A stretch of DNA of 64,000 bases, taken from the NCBI GenBank assembly GCA_025677815.1, contig JAIXMP010000026.1:1-64000 (forward strand), read 5' to 3'. The notes under the pieces are model-generated. The model searched no databases. It was given only the letters and a program-made list of their open reading frames with translations, and was not told where the DNA came from. Source of the DNA: Phascolomyces articulosus (taxonomy: Eukaryota; Mucoromycota; Mucoromycetes; Mucorales; Lichtheimiaceae). The position numbers were made by a program, and so were the translations under genes. Numbering within the stretch: position 1 is the first letter of the stretch; every line of letters begins with the position of its first letter. Below, piece after piece: positions 51,520 through 62,409 of the stretch.

Positions 51520-51642
51520 GATTTAAAGTATATAAAATAAAAATAAAAAGAGGTATATTATAATCAATGTGTCAAGCGATTCTTTCTGGGTTTTATAAAT
51601 TTTATTGTGCTTTTTTATGCATCCGATTTATTCCCTAATAAA

Positions 51643-54600
51643 TTATAGAAACCCAACTTTCTTCCATGAAGAAAGACATTTCTTTAAGAGATCTACATCC
51701 AATACAGGTGCATTTGCTAGTGATGGTACTCTAACTACTGTCTTTTTTGTATCCCATACAGTCAAGATCTTTTGATCATTGTTGTTTGGTAATAGATAGA
51801 TATCAAAATAAGGTAAAAGACGATACGCTTGATTCTCCTGATGCTGTCTTAATGTATCTAACCATATTTGTGGTTCCACCACATTGAATTCCATGCCACA
51901 GACTTTCAATGCATCCAATACGTTTTTCCAAGAAAGTCGATTTGGATTGACAATGTGATATATCATTGAATCTTCATCGCCCTGATCATGATTATTAGAT
52001 CCTTCTTGAGATATTGTTGTTTTCATCATGGTTTCAAAAATAACACGGGCTGCATAATCCACAGGAAGCCAATCAATTGTTACATTCTTCATATCAGGCA
52101 TCATTTTTAAGGAAGCACCGCCTGCGAACAACAATGGATATTGTTCACTTGTATTCCATATACCATGTTCAAGATCACCACAGACTTGACCCATCCGTTC
52201 AATAAAACATGGCATGTTTTTGTGTTTGGATAAATAGGCAAAAAGATGTTCAACAATATACTTGGATTGAGAATACCCAATAGGCATGGCGACACGTGGG
52301 TCTTGAGGAGAGGGTTTTTCAGGGATAAGCACCATCCTATTACTGTTACTAGTATCATCATTACCATGATTCCCATGCTTGATAGAGGTAGTAGTATCGA
52401 TGATTTCATGATAGTTGGACGTGGCACTAATACTTGATATAAAATGAACATCCATTGGATGGGTGTCATGATATGAAAACTGGAGCAAATAATAGAGTCC
52501 TTGAATACATGTACGATCGTAATGATGGATTGGTTGATGAAAATCGACGAGCCAACCACAACATTGAATCATGGTAATTTCTTTCTTGAGTTTTGCGTAC
52601 ATGACTTGATCTAATCCAAGATCAGGGGAATCAAGATGGAGGGAAATGACTTCAACTTTGTCCATAGAAAAGGAGGCTTGCAATAAACCAGTGAGATCCA
52701 TCCCTCTCTGTTGAAATGATGCCTCTAGCCGATGCATCATTGTCGTGGTATCATCTTGTTGCTTTTGTCGTTTTTCGGATTGATCATCACGAGGGTAATA
52801 TCGTGGTGGACGAATCCAACAATAGATTTTCTTTACATTGGATGATTGGATCATTTCACGTAATAGAAAAGCGCCGAGAGATCCCGTTGCTCCAGTTAGT
52901 AGAATTGTGTGTTGTTGTTGAGGTTCACTACCATCATCCTGACTCGCCTTTTTTGGGATTGGCAAAAAATCTGATTCAGCCCGCTGAAGATACCCCTCAA
53001 GGATCGTTTGTGTTTGATGGTACCATTTTTCTTTTTGTTGTTGATGCGTTTTTGTTTCATGTTTGAAATAAAAGAGTTCTTGAATAATGGCATGATATGT
53101 GGAATGTTCAAACAAAAAGTTGGTTGGTATAGACATGTTGAAATGGATAGCGAATTGGTGTTGTAGTTGAAGAGCACACAATGAATCCAATCCATAATCA
53201 AAAAGAGATATTTTAGGATCTAATTCCCAAGAAGAGGATCGATCCAGGACCTGGGCAATAAGTTGTCGTACTAGATTTTCATTTCCAATATTCTCTTTTT
53301 TTTCCTCCTTCGGGCTTTTTGTGCTACTACTCGTAGTAAGACCCAGAAGAAAAGCATCATACATGTATTGAATCTCTTGCTCAAAATCAAATAATACTTG
53401 TTGGCGTCTCACAGTCCCTTTGGATGTTGTTGCCAATCGCTTGTGCAATGGTAAAATGTATACCATGTTGGGAACAATAATGGTACTATGAGCAGGTGCA
53501 TCTTTATTTGCTTTTCGAATTACCTCGTATACTATTTGTTTTGATACATAAATTTGCTTGTTACTTTATACACTTTTTATTGTTATTTAAATCACTATTT
53601 TTGTTTACCTTTTGAAATCAGCTGCTTGGATGGACGACCCATCATGGACACGTTGTCCACATTTAACTCGACCAATACACCAGTACATTCTTTGTCTTTA
53701 CCAATAATTGTACAGTTTCGTATGAAATCTTCATTGCATATCACTTTTTCCATGGGTGTAGGATTTGTTTTTTCTCCAGTTTTCCTAGTAAAATTGAGAT
53801 ATATATATATATATGTCAACAAACACGGTGTCATGTATCATGCATGCAACAACAAAACGAAATAAAAACCCGTACATGACAAGAATATCGTCCATGCGAC
53901 CCACAATGGACCATTCACCTGATCCTTTAGGATACTCTTTTATTAAATCACTGGTTGCATAGTCACCGTTCGGGCGATTGCCCACACCTGTTGCAAGAGA
54001 TGGACAATCATGACGAACAACTACATGGTATGTGCTGTCACCATATGGTTCAAGTATGAAATAAGGAAACAGTTTTTTATAAGGTTGGATAGTGTTTCGA
54101 TCACTGATGGATACAACTCCAATTTCTATAATATATATAATTTATTAAATGATAAAGATTTCTATAAAGTTAATTGGCACAACACCTCTATTATAATATA
54201 CATTGTTTTTAGTACTCCTTCCCCCCCTCGCATCTTCTTCATTTTAAGTTCTATATTACCTGTTGTTCCATAAACATTCAACATGAGAATGCCTTTTGAT
54301 TTAAAAAAATCATACACATAAGGTCGAAGTGGTGCACCACCATAAATACAAACACGAATCAATTTCTGTAACACATCTTTATCATTGTTACCATCACTGG
54401 TTCTCATATCAATATCTGGGCAATAACTGGAGGAGGATGGGTGATTTTGTTGTTGTTGCGAAAAACTGACCAATTGCTCCAAGATAAAAGGTGAAGTGGC
54501 TAATCGTGTAGCTCCATATGTTTTGGCAACAAAAAGTACTTCCTGGGGTGAAGGAGGCAAATGGTGAAAAATCACTGTACTTGCACCCACCAAAATCGTT

Positions 54601-55481
54601 GAAAAGAACAAATTGATACCCAATATATGATACAAGGGCAATGCAAATATCATAATGTCATTGGATGTCATTGGATGTTCTGGCCAAGTCGTGTTGATAT
54701 GATGGACACACATTTCAAAGTCTCCTACGATACGACATCGAACACTGATATGAATCGGTTTGGGAAGGGAGGTTGTTCCCGAGGAATGAAGGATAGTTAA
54801 ATTTCTATTGGCTTCTTCTGTTGCATTATCATCAGAAATCACGTTTTTTCCTACTGCTACTACTTTATAGGGTGTTATCGTCGTCATCGGTAGATTGGAT
54901 GATGCAGTTGCTTCAGCAAGGAGTTGACCTATATCGAAATCATCCCATACTTTGATACCAATCTCGCAAGAAGAAGACTTTCGTAGTTGTTGTACACATT
55001 CAGTAGTCATTGTTCCATATTTTTTACCAGCAATAATATAACTTACATTGGTTTTGTCCAATAGATGTATTATAGCTGCTTTTGAATTTCCTGTGGATAT
55101 GGGAAAATAGGGGATCTCCAGTTTAGAAAGGGTGAGCATGGTGATGATCGATTGTAATGGATTATCACTTAGAAATGCAACACACGTCGATCCTTTGATA
55201 CTCGTGTATAATGATGATAAGAAGGTATCTTTCCATTGTGCTGCAATAAAATGAATCAATTGTTGCATTTCCCTATATGTAATCACTCTGCATTCAAGAG
55301 AGATGCCTTCCCCTTGTTGTTGATAATAATACCGTGTAAAAATATTTTCTTTGTATCGAGATGCTTGACGATCAAAAAGTTGAAAATAATAAGGTGCATA
55401 TTCACCAATAGTAAAAGAAAGCAAATTATTTTGTTGCTGTTGTTGCTCCATATATTCACTTTCTGTTGTTACTAGAACCAT
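51643..55481 (-). CDS. NRPS-like adenylation - carrier - thioester reductase enzyme
   Basis: Probable carboxylic acid reductase: activates an acid with ATP, loads it on a phosphopantetheine carrier and releases it reductively with NAD(P)H (known for A-T-R proteins such as Lys2 and carboxylic acid reductases). Exons are 54260-55481, 53876-54125, 53609-53784 and 51643-53531, giving 1178 residues. Adenylation motifs: LHSSGTTSLPKPI (A3), NVYGTTGE (A5), YATSDLI (A7), VGRMDDILVMKTGEK (A8). Carrier: LFDYGLDSLCALQ with Ser at about 666. Reductase: LLTGATGSLGAFLL nucleotide-binding loop (about 762) and a YSQSKYIVEH Tyr-x3-Lys pair. It lacks the condensation-like N-terminal part of Lys2, so it is probably not the lysine enzyme. 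Substrate unknown. No other secondary-metabolism gene is adjacent. Confidence 0.9.
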
Positions 55482-55991
55482 CTTTTCAATGAAAGGGGAT
55501 AAGTTATAAAAGTAGTTTGTAAGTGAGATGAAAATGAAAAAAAGGACGAAAGAGAGTCGTTGCTTATATATAAAGAAGAACGTACAAGAGCCATTGCATA
55601 TATATCACATAACGGATGGAGTGTTGGGTGACCTGGTTTTTTTTTATACATAAAAAGGAGGAGACGATGAACTGCAGATGCTGTGCATATACGTGCAATA
55701 CTTTATTTCTTTTCTCTCTGCAAAATACAGAATCAACGTCATCTAGCAGTAGCCTTTTTTTACTATTATACTACGATTCATAGTATTATACTTTTTTTAG
55801 ATAGGTAAGATAGTAAATACACTCTTGATATGGTTATAAGTTCCTTTGGAAATTTGACCGGGTCTAATGTATCACAAAAATCATGCAAAATGTCCTCTTA
55901 TTTAAAACAACGCATCGTATATATCATTTATCTTTCTTTTTTGCGCAGTCTGTTCTCTATTCATAATCTGGAATCTTGACCACCTTTCCCG
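55482..55991. other. Intergenic between divergent genes
   Basis: A 510-base shared 5' region of the reductase (-) and the acidic protein gene (+). TA-rich; no gene supported. Confidence 0.5.
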
Positions 55992-57046
55992 ATGTCAAAA
56001 GTAACACGTACCACAACTGCTCGATCCGAATCCAAAAAGTCAACTAAAGAAGGGTCCGGACTCAAAAATTCACAACCGATTGTGGATGAAATTGACGAAT
56101 TAGAAAGTAGCGATGACGACAATGATTATAATCACAACAATCCAAACGTGACATTACCTTTTTATTCGTTCAAGGAGAATACGGATTCTCATACCATACA
56201 TGGCTCATTAATAAAGGACCCAGAGCAACAATGTCGACAATCTTGTGAATTAGTTATACGTCCTTATATCATACAACCAGACAAACGACAATTATCCATG
56301 ACACAAGAGTTTTCTCCTGTCATGAAACGATCGAAACAAGTAGGTACTCGTCATGAATCATATATGAATATTCCTGAATATTCTCCTACTCATCACCAAA
56401 GAAAATAAAATTCACCTCTTTTTTTAGGGAAGAGGTAATAAAAGATGGGTTTTTTTTTGTTAGATGACGTGAAATTGATGAAAATGTATTATTTTTTTAG
56501 AGTCTACATCAGATGAGATTGAACTGAAACAAACATTCACTTTGGCATCTCCAAAGAAAAATATTTCACAATCACCATCACCTTCCTTTACACCCCCTTC
56601 ATCGCCTATCACACGAGAAGAGATTGAAGCATGTTTATTTCTGCATCCAGAGTTGCGACGACAAAGTAGCAGGTTACCGCCACCGATGGATGGATACGAT
56701 GAAGATGATGAGATCTATGAAAGTAGTGACCCTGGGGATTTCGATTTTTTTAAATATTATGGTTGGAATGACTGTGAAGATCAAGAGTCGTCAAAGCAAG
56801 ATGGAGAGGAAGAAGAAAAATATGAAGAGTACCAACATGAGAGTCATGAGCATGTAATACATAATAATTGACAAAATTAAATGAATATATCTGACCTGTT
56901 CAAAATGAAGGTTGACATTCAATACTATACATTTGTTATATGGATAGATTGTTGACTACCAACAGTCACAACTAGAAGAGGAACAAGAGGAAAAGGAACT
57001 ACCAGTTGATCATCAACATGTTATGAAGAAAGTCAGTAGTATGTAA
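55992..57046 (+). CDS. Hypothetical acidic disordered protein
   Basis: Not recognised. My model uses exons 55992-56339, 56503-56853 and 56966-57046 (259 residues), all phase 0 with GT-AG boundaries. Without the first intron the frame ends at 56408, so intron 1 is inferred from the GTAGGT donor, the T-rich acceptor and continuing coding character. The N-terminus has Ser/Lys-rich SESKKSTKEGS and an acidic EIDELESSDDDND patch. Exon 2 has SPSPSFTPPSSPITREEIE with several Ser/Thr-Pro sites, then ACLFLHPELRRQSS, and a strongly acidic tail. It may be a regulated nuclear protein, but nothing fixes that. It lies 0.8 kb upstream of two other Gln/Ser-rich genes on the same strand. Confidence 0.5.
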
Positions 57047-57889
57047 GAATAAAAAGGATGATAAAGAATCGCCATCTCAGGTTGGAAAAGAGGATGAAAA
57101 TGAAAAAACAAGGTAAAGAAGTTCACGAATTGCAACTCGGACTTCATACTGATATACATTACTATTCCATATTCTATATATAATTGTTCCATTTAATATT
57201 TTGCTAGCAAATAACTATTCTAAAAATTATATTACGCATACCTTTACTATTTCACTACCCAGCGGGTTACATATTCAGATAACTCTCCATTTAGACTTGC
57301 TATTTTTACATTAGACAATCTGACTGTTTTTTTCTTCTGCATAATTACTGGCTCTGATTATAATTCAAAATGGATCGTCATAACATGGGTTTTCAATAGC
57401 ATTTTTTTATCATGATAAAAAACTAAACCAATTAACCACCACATACGGATATTGTGTTATTGATAAGATACAGTGGAATCCTCCCTTCCCACTTTTTGCA
57501 CTGGTTGTTTTATACACGCTCTACATTGTTCGCGTGTGATCTGTTCAGAGGCAAACTGAATCTCCCTCTGGTGCAAAACGCGAGGTGCCCAATATAAACT
57601 CAACTAACACGGATCTCGTTTTGCATAGTGGACGAAAAGAATCAAATCCAACAAATGCTCATCACGGTGACGGGTCCCATCACTGCAATCATTATGCATG
57701 ACAAAAACCACTGAGACCCTCTTTTTTTTCGTAAAGGTCTTATCCACTTATTGAACACTAGGTATGAGACCCCATGTAGAATAAGCGAAAAAAAAAAGCG
57801 GTTAAAAGGATCCAAAACTGATATAAAAAAAAACAAAAATTAAAGAAAAACTCATCTTTATTCTTTTTTTTTATAAATTTGAAAGAAAT
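57047..57889. other. Intergenic, no gene seen
   Basis: Less AT-rich than most spacers here, but no domain-bearing frame was seen. It likely holds the promoter of the following gene. Confidence 0.5.
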
Positions 57890-58450
57890 ATGTCTTATAC
57901 TCAAAGAAACAATATCAATTCCTCTTCTGGTTGGAATTACTCTGGTGCTCAAATGGATCCTAACATGTGTGATCAAACATCAAGTACTTTTTCCAATAGT
58001 CAACAACGACTTTCTGCTACTCAACCATCTTCTTATCAACCCGATTCATTCTCTCAACAACAAGGAGGTTATAATCCTCAGAGTCATTCTTCTGATATGC
58101 AAGATTCACAACAGGATGATGCTCCACAAACATCTGACTTTGGATCATCCTCCAATCCACCTTACTCGTCTTCTGCAGAATATGGTCAATCATACCAACA
58201 ACATCAGCAATCCTCTTTCAATGATGATAGTCAACCACAAGGATATTCTCAACAAGAATATGATCCTGAAAATAAACAACAATGGTATGGATACCAACAG
58301 CCTCCCGATCACCATCGTCGTAAAACATCCTTGACTGAAAAACTCAAAGGCAATATTGAAACTATGAGTGGCCAAATCCAAGGAGATCCACAAAAGGTGG
58401 CTCGAGGGGAAGCTCGTTTGAGAGGATATGAGGATCCTACCTTGCATTAA
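57890..58450 (+). CDS. Gln/Ser-rich protein with CsbD-like C-terminal helix
   Basis: Single-exon gene of 186 residues. The first about 140 residues are a Gln/Ser/Tyr/Pro-rich prion-like sequence (repeated SQQ, YSQQ and SSS words). The C-terminal 40 residues are ordered: HRRKTSLTEKLKGNIE, then MSGQIQGDPQKVARGEARLRG. This resembles the helical KIKG...AGKVTGD...AKGKADQ pattern of CsbD-like general stress proteins and similar fungal proteins (inference from pattern only). RRKTS is a good basic-directed kinase site. It has no membrane segment or signal peptide. Whether it is stress-induced cannot be read from the sequence. Confidence 0.6.
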   Translation: MSYTQRNNINSSSGWNYSGAQMDPNMCDQTSSTFSNSQQRLSATQPSSYQPDSFSQQQGGYNPQSHSSDMQDSQQDDAPQTSDFGSSSNPPYSSSAEYGQSYQQHQQSSFNDDSQPQGYSQQEYDPENKQQWYGYQQPPDHHRRKTSLTEKLKGNIETMSGQIQGDPQKVARGEARLRGYEDPTLH

Positions 58451-58721
58451 TCAATATTAATGCTCTTTTTTTCCCTTATGTTTCATAGTAACAATTTTTT
58501 AGTTTGATATATTTGTAAATAAAACATTCTTTTTGTTGTACCAAAAAACCCAAAAAAAGTTTTGTTTGTATTTTTTCGGCATTGAAAATAAGGCAATGAA
58601 AAATGATTGGCTGCTTGTTGTGAACCTCTTGTAAACTTTTGTAACTTGGCGACAGACCAACTGTTTTGCTGCGTCTTTTTTTTTGCCATTGCCAACAAAT
58701 TCAACCAAAGTATAGCATCCA

Positions 58722-61570
58722 ATGTCTATCGATCCAAGTGAAGCAAGTACAGTACCCTACGATCCAGATAGTTCATTATCTCTCTCAGCCTCCGTTGGTG
58801 TTTCTGGGAATTCAGGCTCCAATGATAATTCTGGTGAATCCGCTCCCAATGGGAGTGGTCCAGAAAGTCAACAACAACAACTATTAACAAAAGAATCCGA
58901 TAATTCCAATTCCACCCAATCATTAAATCATAGCGGCTCCGTGAGAACATCCCAATCCACCGGTACTGGGTATCATGGCGATGTCGATGAAAGAAACAGT
59001 CAAGAAAGCAAAGAACCAAAGACACCAGAAGATGGTTCTGGACATGATTCATCCTATAGTATCCCTGGCAGCGAAAAACCTGATAGCGAACTCACCCATT
59101 CCCAACAACTGGAACGAGCTCATAGTCGTTTTGCGGATCCAGGAAGTTTTGTTGGTTCGCAAGGTTCCCAACAATCCATTCGTGGTAATGTTGATTTTTC
59201 ATTCCGTCGAACCCTAAGTAATTATGATGGGAGCCCAAACACGCAGCTTGACACCTATCATAACGATTCAAGAAAACGTCCATACCCAAAAGAAACATCT
59301 TTGCAACGTACATATACATCAGGTTCAGCCCCAGATATGAGACTCGAAGGTAAATTTATAAACTATCTATCACGAGATGGGAACTAAAAAAAAAAACAGA
59401 AAAGATTTACATGAACCCATTCCTCCTTTTTCTCCCTCCCTCGTTTAGCTAAAGAAGACGAAAATCTCAAGAGAAGTAATAGTTTTGATAAAAAACGTCA
59501 GAAAGAATTCCGTTCAACGCTTCGAGATCTCGCGGAAGGTTTCAAGCCAAAGAATATGTCTGATACAGAAATTCGATTAGCACAAATAAAACGACCACGA
59601 CCTTCTGACTATAATGCAGGATTCAAAAAAACGTCACGTGGTAAAATGAGAGATCAATTCCACAGTAACAACAACAACAGCCAACCAGAAACGGAATCAT
59701 CCTCCTCCCCTTCCTTTGGATCCTCTTCTTCGTTTTTACACGGACTTGTGGGGGATACGACTGATGAAACACAAGGAACAGATGGAACACAAGAGCGTCA
59801 TCGGGAGAATGATATCCATTCACCATTACATTATGAAGGTTCACCCCCCAGTGAAAACCAAGAAGAAGGATCACCTGTATTACCAGATCAAGGTCCTCCA
59901 CGCACCGACTCAGGAACATCTTTTGATGAAGCGGATGACAGTCCAGATCGAAATGAAAAAAGGGCTATTTATAGCCTTCACCCAGAGAGACGAAGAAAAC
60001 AACCTTATACACAACCAGATCCTCAATATGAAATTGATAGTGATACTCTCGAAAGCGAGTATGCTTGCTCTGTGGATGGGGATGAGGATGCGGAACAAAT
60101 GTCGGTGACGGATGAGGATATGATTGAGAATGAAATAAGAGAGGAACCACCACTCTACTTATACAGAAGAAACTATGATCAAACAAATACTTTGCCACGA
60201 CCCTTGTCGACATTATCAGCAGCATCAGGCTCCTCATTATCTTCCTCCTCATCCAACTCATCAAATGCAAAAGATGATCATCCTAGACATAATGATAGAT
60301 TGGATCATAGTGACGATGATGATGAAGCAGATGATGGACATGCTCGAGAAGGATCTCCAGAGGTACATATATAAATAAATAACCAATTCAATGAAAACTT
60401 ACTTTTTTTTCTCTCTTGGGGCGATAATAGATGGATCTCTCAGGAGAATATTTTGCAAGTTTAGAAAATAATACGGAAGATGGTGATGATGATAACGTAC
60501 CTCCATCACAACAGGATCGAGAGGAAGAAACACAGCAATCGAGACAACATGCACCATCAAATCAAAGTCCAGATGATACCCGGCAACATATCAATTCACC
60601 GACACCGCCCTCTGAAACTGCATCTCAAAGAAAATCGAGCAGTAGTCAAAATACACAAACAATGTTATCACCACGTAGAAGCGTACGTCAACGAAGAAGG
60701 TAAAAAAGAAACGATCGATGGCCAATTTGAAAAAAAAAAAATAGTAGCTTTTATTAATATACCATATATGATTACTTTTATTTAGAGATGGTATATCTGA
60801 TAAAGTCTTCCTTAGCAGACTGATTGAACCCAAAGAAAAGGTAAAATTTGATATCAAAAAAAATATAGGATCATATTTGGAATTAACGTTTAACTTGATA
60901 CTGTTCTTGTTAGTATAATAAATACGAAAAATATATTGATAAACGAGGATGGCGGGCCCAAAATCTCCACGATTGTACGATCTGTGTGGTGCCAAGGGCA
61001 GATAGACATTCTGTGACTTCACGATGTGCCCAATTAATGGGAAAAGATATTGTAGCGGCTTCATGGCTTGATGAATGTATGGAAAATGGACGCAATGATG
61101 GTACGTAATACATATTATTATCCAATATGAATTTCAAAAGAATAATCTATTGACCTGAAGGGGTTTAATGATTTATTTATTTAGGTTATGATTTTCGACA
61201 TAAAGCAGATAATTTAGAAGAAATACGAGCCATTCGAGATACGGGGATCTATTTTAGTAAAGCGCTTGGTTTTGGTTCAGATGATATTGAACAAATTCGA
61301 CAAGGTCCATTATCTGGCGTCAAGGTAAATAAAAACAAAAACATTGTTGTTATTATATTGGCTATGCATATGTACTCATCCCTCATCCATAAAACAATGA
61401 AATAGATGATATTTAACATTGATAATGTCACGACAAAAAACATTGGTGTGATCAAGGATCGTAAGGATCCTGAAAAGAATGAATTGAAGAAAAAAGGCGT
61501 CCAACCTATTTTAATAGATGATTTTATTCGTAGTCTTAGCCTTACTACTTCTCCTCCAGAAGAAGGCTAA
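58722..61570 (+). CDS. BRCT-domain protein with SQ/TQ-rich N-terminus (checkpoint-mediator-like)
   Basis: Probable DNA-damage-response protein. Exons are 58722-59349, 59449-60362, 60431-60699, 60786-60840, 60914-61100, 61185-61324 and 61406-61570, giving 785 residues with all phases consistent. The N-terminal 250 residues contain many SQ and TQ dipeptides (ESQQQ, TQSLN, TSQST, NSQES, THSQQ, GSQGSQQS), typical substrates of ATM/ATR-type kinases. The middle has KRQKEFRSTLRDLAEGFKPK and long acidic disordered stretches. The C-terminus (about 590-785) has a BRCT-like fold: YIDKRGWRAQNLHDCTICVV, CAQLMGKDIVAASWLDEC, then IYFSKALGFG, LSGVKMIFNI and VQPILIDDFI suggesting a second repeat. The layout resembles Crb2/Rad9/53BP1; a Tudor domain was not identified, so orthology is open. 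Confidence 0.78.
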
Positions 61571-62409
61571 CATTATTATTTATTTTGTAAGCCTTTTTTT
61601 TTAATTACTTAATTTTTTATTTTTGATAATAATATAATTAGAGTGCGGCTTAGAGAGTAAAAAGATTATGGGACAGCATGATATTACCCATCGTATTTAA
61701 ACCTTATTCATATATGTACAACTTAGTGTGCGTTCCTGAATTATTATTGGATTTGTGTATAATTACAAACAAATAGCCTTATAATAGAGTAGTTTTGAAT
61801 CTGTCAAAATAAATAGCGTTTTTGATTTATTTTTGGAAAAAAGGATGGGTTATGGAATGGGTGATTTGTAATAGTACCTGTATTCCCTTTATAAGAAATC
61901 CAAGATATATATATAATCAGATTTAAAAACTCTATTAAAAGAAGCTGTCTTTTCCTGATTTTTTATACATCTGTCGACACCTCTCTACCAATGGATGAAT
62001 TTTTGCTTTCTTGCTGACGACAGGCTTTATCTATACATTTAGTAATGATGGCTCCGACTCAGGCTGCATATATGTTAAAATTCATTCCAACAATTTTAAT
62101 ATTATTATCCTACTGCTTTTTTTTAAAAAAAAAAAGAATGAAAATAAAGGGTGCGGTTCTTATTGTTTCTAAGTATCTCTTTTATATATAAATCATAATC
62201 TTTTCCTTTTTTAGCTGGAAAAACGAGCAATTCTATTGGATCCAAATCCGGAAAAGTTATTTTTAATGCAAGTAACTTTTATAAATAAAAAGTCAATTAC
62301 TATTTTTCGTTATTTTTATTTTCTTTCTCTTCTATTTTCTTTCTTCTTCTTCTCTCTCCCTATTACTACTACTTACTACTATCACTAATACCAACAACAA
62401 CACATACAC
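61571..62409. other. Intergenic with an isolated exon-like 57-base segment
   Basis: Spacer before the Kelch gene. At 62215-62271 there is an open 19-codon stretch (LEKRAILLDPNPEKLFLMQ) flanked by a pyrimidine tract plus AG and by GTAACT, but no partner exon was found. Otherwise AT-rich with no gene. Confidence 0.5.
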
